Notes under the pieces: model-generated
Database searches by the model: none
What the model saw: the letters and a program-made list of their open reading frames with translations, nothing else
What the model was told of the DNA's origin: nothing
Shown here: positions 6,148 through 11,247 of the stretch, in pieces
Layout: the number at the start of each line of letters is the position of its first letter
How positions within the stretch are numbered: the stretch's first letter is position 1
Made by a program: the position numbers and the translations under genes
From: Flavobacteriales bacterium
GTDB taxonomy: Bacteria > Bacteroidota > Bacteroidia > Flavobacteriales > BACL11
Assembly (NCBI GenBank): GCA_012960835.1
Contig: DUAL01000245.1
Coordinates: forward strand, 1 to 11,247
DNA: 11,247 bases
Reading direction: 5' to 3'

Positions 6148-8313
6148 TTACTCAATTATTACTTCATCTACAAAAATCCAAGCGTCCGAGCCAGCAGCAG
6201 GGTGCTCTTTAGGTAATTTACCAACAGTAGTGGCCTTTACTTTTACATATCTTGCTTTCAAATCTTGGCTAACTACTTTAAAAGTATGCTTAAATTTTCC
6301 TTCTTGCATCAAGGATATTTTATTTGCTATTGTTTCAATTTTGGTAAAGTTTTTTCCATCCTCAGAAACAGCATAACTCACAACTGTTGGCAATACAATC
6401 CAAGATAAATAGTATTGGAAAAAAGTAGTTTGAATGCTAGAAAATGTTGTTGTTTCCCCTAAGTCAATTACAACTTCAAAATCTGTTCCGGAAAATCCTT
6501 GGTAGTATCCATCACGGAAATTTTCCACACTTCCCAATAAGCCATCCGTTAAATTATTATCGCCTGTTCCTTTGTAATGTCTGCTATAAGGAATGGTATA
6601 ATTTACCTTTTTCCCAGTGGCAATATGCCTGATTATTTCTTGCTCAAATTCCCCATAAGGCTTTTCGTTTTTAAACCCTCTAGCCATTAAAGTAGAGGTC
6701 TCATTTACGCCAAAAGGAACAGTGTATGCTTGCCAGTCTTTATTATTGAAGCTGTATTCTAAACGCATATCAGGACTGCCTTTAAAAAGAGAAACAGCAA
6801 AACTATCGGCATTGAAAAGAACTGTTGAGGTGATAGGTACGCTTTCAAACCCATATTTTACTCCCATAGCATCCAGTTTAGAATAGTGCTTTTGTACACG
6901 CGCATAAAAGTGATCATAGTCTTTTTCTTTAGTACTCCAAAGTACTTCACTCATGGCCAAAATCCTTGGAAACACTTTGCTATCCACCAATTCCTGTGGT
7001 GCTCTTTCGCTCCACATATTGCATTCTCCACCTAAAATATATTTGGCTTCAGCCTCTGTTAACTCTGCTGGAATAGGCTCATAATGATAGACCTCTTTTA
7101 GGTCAGTAGCATCTAGTCCATAATCAAAATAACAATGGGAAGTAGGCGACATAATAGCGTCATGCCCACTTTTGGCGGCTGCAATTCCCCCTTCTTCTCC
7201 TCTCCAGGATTGCACGGTAGCAGAGGGAGCCAACCCTCCTTCTAAAATTTCGTCCCAACCAATGAGTTGTCTTTCGTTTTTGTTTAAGAACTTTTCAATG
7301 CGTGTGATGAAATAGGATTGCAATTCGTGTTCATCATGCAAGTTTTCCTCCTTAATTCTTTGTTGGCATTTTTTGCAATGTTCCCATCTGTATTTTGGGG
7401 CTTCATCACCTCCAATATGAATGTATTTGGAAGGGAAAAGTTCCATTACTTCCGTAAGTACATCTTCCATAAAAGCAAAAACAGTATCGTTCCCAGCACA
7501 ATAAATATCTTTATAAACGCCCCATTCAGTGCCTACATTTATGCTATCGCCTGTGCAAGAAAGGTAAGGATATGCAGCAATAGCAGCAGCAGAATGTCCT
7601 GGAAATTCTATTTCAGGAACTACTGTAATATGCCTTGTTTTGGCATAAGCCAAAATTTCTTTGATATCCTCTTTGGTATAAAAGCCGCCATAAATACTGC
7701 CATCCTTTTCTGTTCGCCAAGCCCCAATCTCAGTTAACTTTGGGTATTTTTCAATTTTAATTCTCCAACCTTGATCTTCCGTAAGATGCCAATGCAAAAC
7801 ATTCATTTTATGATAAGCCAACAGGTCAATATAACGCATTACAAATTCTTTGTCCATAAAATGGCGACAGCAATCCAGCAGCATTCCTCTCCAAGAAAAT
7901 CTTGGGAAATCATGAATTTCTAAGCAAGGAATTTTAGTAACAACTACTCCTTTTTTAGTCGGCAGTAATTGTCGTAAAGTTTGTATCCCTCTCATAATTC
8001 CTATGGGTGTGGAAGCCTCTATTTTTAAATTATCTGCAGAAATATTAAGGAAGAATTCTTCTTCTTGTAATCCTTCTTTTTTTAATAATTCAATTGTGTT
8101 TCCTTTTCCTTTTAACTCAAGATTCAGCAAGGTTTTTAAGTAGTCTGACTCAGCATAAAATAGACTGTCAACTATCAAATTTGTGTTAAAACTAAGTGAA
8201 AACGCACCTTCATTTATTTCTACTTTTTGAGGTTTTGGGATAAGATTTACCTCTTGTACAATTGGCTTAGTACAAGCAAATAGCAAACATAGTATAGCTA
8301 ACCAATATTTCAT
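6148..8313 (-). CDS. GH20 beta-N-acetylhexosaminidase lipoprotein with C-terminal discoidin-like module
   Basis: This is an exo-beta-N-acetylhexosaminidase of 721 residues using substrate-assisted (2-acetamido) catalysis. The N-terminus MKYWLAILCLLFAC ends in a good lipobox (LFAC, Cys14), so the enzyme is probably membrane-anchored in the periplasm or at the surface. Residues about 22-132 form the GH20b-type domain, and 138-460 the catalytic barrel. Seen in the barrel are FSWRGMLLDCCRHF (139-152), LHWHLTEDQGWR (173-184), PEIEFPGH (233-240), HIGGDEAP (299-306, catalytic pair D303-E304), W370 in the VQSWRG motif, and WSE (434-436). A CHB_HEX-like segment (about 491-560) and an F5/8 type C-like module (570-721) follow; the latter is paralogous to the GH92 tail. 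The ATG at 8313 overlaps the stop of the glycosylasparaginase gene by one base (TAATG), implying translational coupling. In this locus the likely substrates are terminal GlcNAc residues of N-glycans; chitooligosaccharides are the alternative. Confidence 0.95.
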   Translation of the reverse strand: MKYWLAILCLLFACTKPIVQEVNLIPKPQKVEINEGAFSLSFNTNLIVDSLFYAESDYLKTLLNLELKGKGNTIELLKKEGLQEEEFFLNISADNLKIEASTPIGIMRGIQTLRQLLPTKKGVVVTKIPCLEIHDFPRFSWRGMLLDCCRHFMDKEFVMRYIDLLAYHKMNVLHWHLTEDQGWRIKIEKYPKLTEIGAWRTEKDGSIYGGFYTKEDIKEILAYAKTRHITVVPEIEFPGHSAAAIAAYPYLSCTGDSINVGTEWGVYKDIYCAGNDTVFAFMEDVLTEVMELFPSKYIHIGGDEAPKYRWEHCKKCQQRIKEENLHDEHELQSYFITRIEKFLNKNERQLIGWDEILEGGLAPSATVQSWRGEEGGIAAAKSGHDAIMSPTSHCYFDYGLDATDLKEVYHYEPIPAELTEAEAKYILGGECNMWSERAPQELVDSKVFPRILAMSEVLWSTKEKDYDHFYARVQKHYSKLDAMGVKYGFESVPITSTVLFNADSFAVSLFKGSPDMRLEYSFNNKDWQAYTVPFGVNETSTLMARGFKNEKPYGEFEQEIIRHIATGKKVNYTIPYSRHYKGTGDNNLTDGLLGSVENFRDGYYQGFSGTDFEVVIDLGETTTFSSIQTTFFQYYLSWIVLPTVVSYAVSEDGKNFTKIETIANKISLMQEGKFKHTFKVVSQDLKARYVKVKATTVGKLPKEHPAAGSDAWIFVDEVIIE
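6151..6606 (-). other. C-terminal F5/8 type C-like module of the GH20 enzyme
   Basis: This is the last 152 codons of the GH20 gene, encoding a beta-sandwich-type module with the pattern YYQGF, VIDLGE, SWIVLP, DGKNF, KARYVKVKA and WIFVDEVIIE. It is collinear with the GH92 C-terminus, so the two enzymes share an accessory domain although their catalytic folds are unrelated. A role in holding the enzyme on glycoprotein substrate is inference. Confidence 0.7.
6152..6182 (-). repeat. 31-nt direct repeat, copy B (3' end of GH20)
   Basis: This is the partner of the segment at 1742-1772 (28 of 31 bases identical, same orientation), at the 3' end of the GH20 gene. The two copies bracket GH92 plus nnr (about 4.4 kb). 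The segments are too short to argue for active recombination. Confidence 0.6.
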
Positions 8314-9293
8314 TATTTCAAATAAGATAAGGAATCTATCATTTGATTTTCACCGCCTTGATACAAGGCATAATTAAACCAAGGATGTACGGCATAAGCA
8401 CCATGTTCTCCTTTTTTATTGATTGCCAAATAGCCAATTTGCATGTCTTTATAATTTTGATTTTTTACAATTCTTGCAATTGCTTCTTCACAAGCCTCTT
8501 GTGGAGTTGCGCCTTGTCGCATTAATTCAACTACTAAAAAAGAACCTAAAGTTTTAAGCACGGCTTCTCCAACTCCTGTTGCGCAGGCACCCCCAACTTC
8601 ATTGTCCACAAACATTCCAGCACCAATCACTGGGGAATCACCAACTCTCCCGTGCATTTTCCAAGAAAGCCCAGAAGTAGTGCAGGCTCCAGAGATATCG
8701 CCTTTTTTATCCAATGCTAAAAGACCAATAGTATCATGGTTTTCCACATTAATGACAGGTTTATATTCAGATTCTTTCAGCCACTCCCTCCATCTTTTTT
8801 CTGCTTTTTCAGTGAGTAAATTTTCTTTTTTGAATCCATTTTCTAAAGCAAATTGCAAGGCGCCAGAACCAGAAAGCATTACATGAGGAGTATTATCCAT
8901 CACCAATCGTGCTACCGAAATAGGATGTTTGATATGTTGTAAAAAACTAACCGAGCCACAATTTCCTGTTTCATCCATGATACAGGCATCTAGAGTTACT
9001 TTTCCTTCTCTATCTGGCAATCCTCCTAATCCTACCGACATGGATTCAGGATCTGCTTCAGGAATACGAACCCCTGCCTCAACTGCATCAATGGCTTTTC
9101 CGCCACCTTGCAATACCTCCATTGCCTCCTCATTGGCAGGCATTCCATGTCGCCAAGTAGAGATAACCATAGGGAATCCATTGTCAGAATTAGGATTTGT
9201 TTTATCCATTTTGGCTATGCTTAGTTTTGGAAAAATAGAGGCTCCAATAGCACCTAATACTCCTCCTTTTATAAAATTTCTTCTGTTTGACAT
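8313..9293 (-). CDS. Glycosylasparaginase, N4-(beta-N-acetylglucosaminyl)-L-asparaginase, with Tat signal
   Basis: This N-terminal-nucleophile hydrolase splits the GlcNAc-Asn bond of glycoasparagine after the peptide has been degraded, giving aspartate, ammonia and GlcNAc. It has 326 residues. The precursor is expected to cut itself between D187 and T188 in ENHDTIG, making T188 the nucleophile. Substrate-contact residues of the human and Elizabethkingia enzymes are found at the expected offsets from that Thr: R216 and D219 (HGRVGDSP), and T239-G240 (CATGVGE). The N-terminal STW motif (W47) and PDREGKVTLDACIMDE (93-108) also match this family rather than isoaspartyl peptidases or type I/II L-asparaginases. 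The first residues (MSNRRNFIKGG plus a Gly/Ala-rich hydrophobic stretch to about 20) form a twin-arginine signal, so export of a folded protein is likely. Its ATG lies 3 nt after the GH2 stop, and its own stop overlaps the GH20 start, so it sits within an operon. Confidence 0.93.
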   Translation of the reverse strand: MSNRRNFIKGGVLGAIGASIFPKLSIAKMDKTNPNSDNGFPMVISTWRHGMPANEEAMEVLQGGGKAIDAVEAGVRIPEADPESMSVGLGGLPDREGKVTLDACIMDETGNCGSVSFLQHIKHPISVARLVMDNTPHVMLSGSGALQFALENGFKKENLLTEKAEKRWREWLKESEYKPVINVENHDTIGLLALDKKGDISGACTTSGLSWKMHGRVGDSPVIGAGMFVDNEVGGACATGVGEAVLKTLGSFLVVELMRQGATPQEACEEAIARIVKNQNYKDMQIGYLAINKKGEHGAYAVHPWFNYALYQGGENQMIDSLSYLK

Positions 9294-9296
9294 GGC

Positions 9297-11247
9297 TTAT
9301 TTGTTAAGGTCATAAAGCGACCAAATTAGTAATTTATTTTTGCTTAATTTTTTTCCTTCAAACTTAAGTATTTTCTTTTCACCTGGTAATAGTGAGAAAA
9401 AATTATCAGAAAATTGACCTTCTATACCATGTAAATACACTTCAAATGCTGGAATATCTGTTTGCAATGTAATGGTATTTTTTTCTATTTGATAAGAGAT
9501 AGTTGGTTTTTTAAAATTTACGTTTTTAGTTTCAGTAGCAAATAAAGACTTTGCTTTTAGTTGTTTATTTTTGAGTTCAGCAACTATAAATTGATTGTCA
9601 TTTACTTTGATTTTTTGGGCGTAAATCAATGCTGATCCTTCTACTTTTTTGTTGATTGGCTCAGTTACTTTATGCGTAATCTCCCCATCCAGATTATAAA
9701 TACTAATGATTAAAGTGTCTTGAATATTTTCTATTAAATCAGTCATTACCCAAACGCTTATCATGTCATTATCATCTAATTTTTGAGATAATGAAACAGG
9801 AGAAAATACATCTTGAGCCGTATAATGTAATGCTTTCCAATTGCCAAAATAATCACGGCTACTCCATGAGGCTACTGGCCAACAATCATTCAGTTGCCAA
9901 TACAAAGTCCCCATGCAATATGGTTGATTTCTTCTGTGGCTCTCCAAACCAATTCGCATACCATTTGCTTGTAGGATTTGACTTGCATAAATGAACTTTT
10001 TAAAACCCTTTGGTACATTGTATTCTCTTGCCATATATTCAGTGATAAGGGAATTTCCTCTCGGATGTTTTTGATGATTCTGCATCACGGCTGAGTTTAA
10101 ATTCCAATCCAAACTATCAGCAAAAGTGGCAATGGTTAAAAACTGAGGGAAAGATTGAAAGCCAAATTCACTCATAAATCTCGGTACTTTTTGTTCAAAA
10201 TTTTCAAAAGGTTCTCCGTCATGCCAAACGCCCCAATAATGTGCATCTCCCTGAAATTGATGTTTAGGATTTCCTCTGCCAAATTTTGGAGAACTTTCCC
10301 AGTAAGCAGTTTGGGAATGAATATCAACAATATGTGGGAAAATTTCTTGAAATACTTTTTGGTAGCCACTCCAAATTTCGGCTTTCTGTTTTTCAGTAAA
10401 AGCATTTTGCCAACCCCACCTGTGCCAACCTTCTGAATTTTCGTTATTTCCGCACCAAAGTGCAATGGAAGGGTGATGCCGTAAACGCTTCACATTTTGG
10501 ATGGCTTCTTCTTTTACATTTTCCAAAAACAAAGAATCAGAAGGGTACATAGCACAAGCAAACATAAAATCTTGCCAAACTAGAATCCCAAGCGAATCGC
10601 ATAAATCATAGAAAATATCTTCTTCATAAATCCCTCCTCCCCAAACCCTGAGCATATTCATATTGGCTTTAATTACATCATTTAGCAAGTTGCGATAATG
10701 GTTTTTTGTTACTCTATTTTGTAAATTATCCTGAGGAATATAATTGGCTCCTTTCATAAAAATAGGTTTATCATTTACTTTGAAATAAAAACTTTCTCCT
10801 ATTGAATCTTGCTCAGTAATTAATTCTATTTTTCGTAAACCAATTTTTTTTGTTTGGCTATCAAGCAGCCTATTTTCATCTGATATAGAAATATTGATTT
10901 CATATAATTTTTGCTCTCCATAGCCATTTGGCCACCATAATTCTGGATTTGGAATGCGAATGATAATGGAAAGTTGATTATTCCCTTTTTTCAATTTAAA
11001 ATCCTTCCAGACCTTATCATAAGCCTTAAGGGTAATTGTTTTTTCAGTTGAAGATTCTATATTAATACCTACGGTTAAGTTAGCAAGCGAATCCGTTAAA
11101 TGATCTTGCACAACATAAACAATATTTATCTTGCAATCATCCCAACTTTGCAGTTCAACTTTACGCCAAATTCCTGTTGGCGATATTTTTGCTCCCCAAT
11201 CCCAACCATAATGAAAGCCCGCTTTTCGCGAAAAGACTCTTTCTCCA
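9297..11247 (-). CDS. GH2 beta-mannosidase (N-terminus beyond the right edge)
   Basis: This retaining exo-beta-mannosidase would hydrolyse the core Man-beta-1,4-GlcNAc bond of N-glycans. The frame is open to the window edge, giving the last 649 residues of a protein that is typically about 820-870, so roughly 170-220 residues and any signal peptide are missing. The visible part begins with the beta-mannosidase signature of the jelly-roll domain, RKAGFHYGWDWG (fragment residues 7-18) followed by GIWR (25-28). An Ig-like domain follows, then the TIM barrel. Seen in the barrel are MLRVWGGGIYE (198-208), WCGNNE with acid/base E269, MSEFGFQSFP with nucleophile E360 (91 residues apart, normal for the family), and LYWQLNDCWPVASWS (448-462). 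The C-terminal 200 residues are Ig-like. A GTG at 11111 is internal, not the start. It precedes glycosylasparaginase by 3 nt and is the most upstream visible gene of the right-hand run. Confidence 0.94.
   Translation of the reverse strand, partial: GERVFSRKAGFHYGWDWGAKISPTGIWRKVELQSWDDCKINIVYVVQDHLTDSLANLTVGINIESSTEKTITLKAYDKVWKDFKLKKGNNQLSIIIRIPNPELWWPNGYGEQKLYEINISISDENRLLDSQTKKIGLRKIELITEQDSIGESFYFKVNDKPIFMKGANYIPQDNLQNRVTKNHYRNLLNDVIKANMNMLRVWGGGIYEEDIFYDLCDSLGILVWQDFMFACAMYPSDSLFLENVKEEAIQNVKRLRHHPSIALWCGNNENSEGWHRWGWQNAFTEKQKAEIWSGYQKVFQEIFPHIVDIHSQTAYWESSPKFGRGNPKHQFQGDAHYWGVWHDGEPFENFEQKVPRFMSEFGFQSFPQFLTIATFADSLDWNLNSAVMQNHQKHPRGNSLITEYMAREYNVPKGFKKFIYASQILQANGMRIGLESHRRNQPYCMGTLYWQLNDCWPVASWSSRDYFGNWKALHYTAQDVFSPVSLSQKLDDNDMISVWVMTDLIENIQDTLIISIYNLDGEITHKVTEPINKKVEGSALIYAQKIKVNDNQFIVAELKNKQLKAKSLFATETKNVNFKKPTISYQIEKNTITLQTDIPAFEVYLHGIEGQFSDNFFSLLPGEKKILKFEGKKLSKNKLLIWSLYDLNK

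Noticed and set aside
6127..6149. Terminator between nnr and GH20 (AAGC/GCTT followed by T6)
   Set aside because: The stem is only 4 bp with a 7-nt loop and lies inside the end of nnr. This is too weak to call.
1742..6182. Mobile element bounded by the 31-nt repeats
   Set aside because: There is no transposase or integrase between them, both copies are coding, and the similarity is explained at least partly by the shared protein module.
8313..9293. Isoaspartyl peptidase or plain L-asparaginase
   Set aside because: The HDTIG, HGRVGDSP and ATG motifs with their spacing, and the N-terminal STW motif, follow glycosylasparaginase more closely.
8602..9315. Antisense open frames opposite glycosylasparaginase, and others opposite GH2 and GH20
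   Set aside because: They lie entirely across strongly supported genes, have no recognisable motifs and have low-complexity composition typical of shadow frames.
9297..11111. GTG at 11111 as the start of the GH2 protein
   Set aside because: The frame stays open for 45 more codons to the edge, and these encode the beta-mannosidase signature RKAGFHYGWDWG...GIWR. The gene is therefore cut by the window, not short.

Overview
This 11.2 kb window is low-GC DNA (by eye about one third G+C). It probably comes from a free-living or marine/aquatic member of the Bacteroidota. The evidence is the gene families: a FucP-like sugar MFS carrier, GH92 and GH20 lipoprotein-type glycosidases with C-terminal discoidin-like modules, an Elizabethkingia-type glycosylasparaginase, and an iodotyrosine-deiodinase-like flavoprotein. 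Very tight gene packing and a TAnnTTTG-like promoter box fit too. I cannot name the genus.

Layout: (1) 1-4608, minus strand, a tight gene run read from right to left: GH92 alpha-mannosidase, FucP-family sugar permease (1-nt gap), and an iodotyrosine deiodinase/nitroreductase-family flavoprotein (7-nt gap) cut by the left edge. (2) 4609-4670, a 62-bp divergent intergenic region. (3) 4671-6143, plus strand, a complete bifunctional NAD(P)HX epimerase/dehydratase (nnr), the only plus-strand gene. (4) 6148-11247, minus strand, a second tight run read from right to left: GH2 beta-mannosidase cut by the right edge, glycosylasparaginase with a twin-arginine signal (3-nt gap), and GH20 beta-hexosaminidase (TAATG stop/start overlap). 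No gene-free stretch exceeds 62 bp. I see no tRNA, rRNA, CRISPR array, insertion sequence or prophage signature.

Together, the two minus-strand runs form an apparent system for dismantling protein N-glycans. GH92 would trim alpha-mannose, GH2 would split the core Man-beta-1,4-GlcNAc bond, GH20 would remove beta-GlcNAc, and glycosylasparaginase would hydrolyse the GlcNAc-Asn linkage itself. The MFS permease would take up a released monosaccharide. This is the enzyme logic of lysosomal glycoprotein turnover, with glycosylasparaginase rather than PNGase at the reducing end, and without SusC/SusD or an endoglycosidase in the visible window. GH92 and GH20 share a homologous C-terminal module and a near-identical 31-nt 3' end. 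The metabolite-repair gene nnr sits inverted between the two runs. The deiodinase-like gene at the end of the left run keeps the three lid residues that define iodotyrosine deiodinases.
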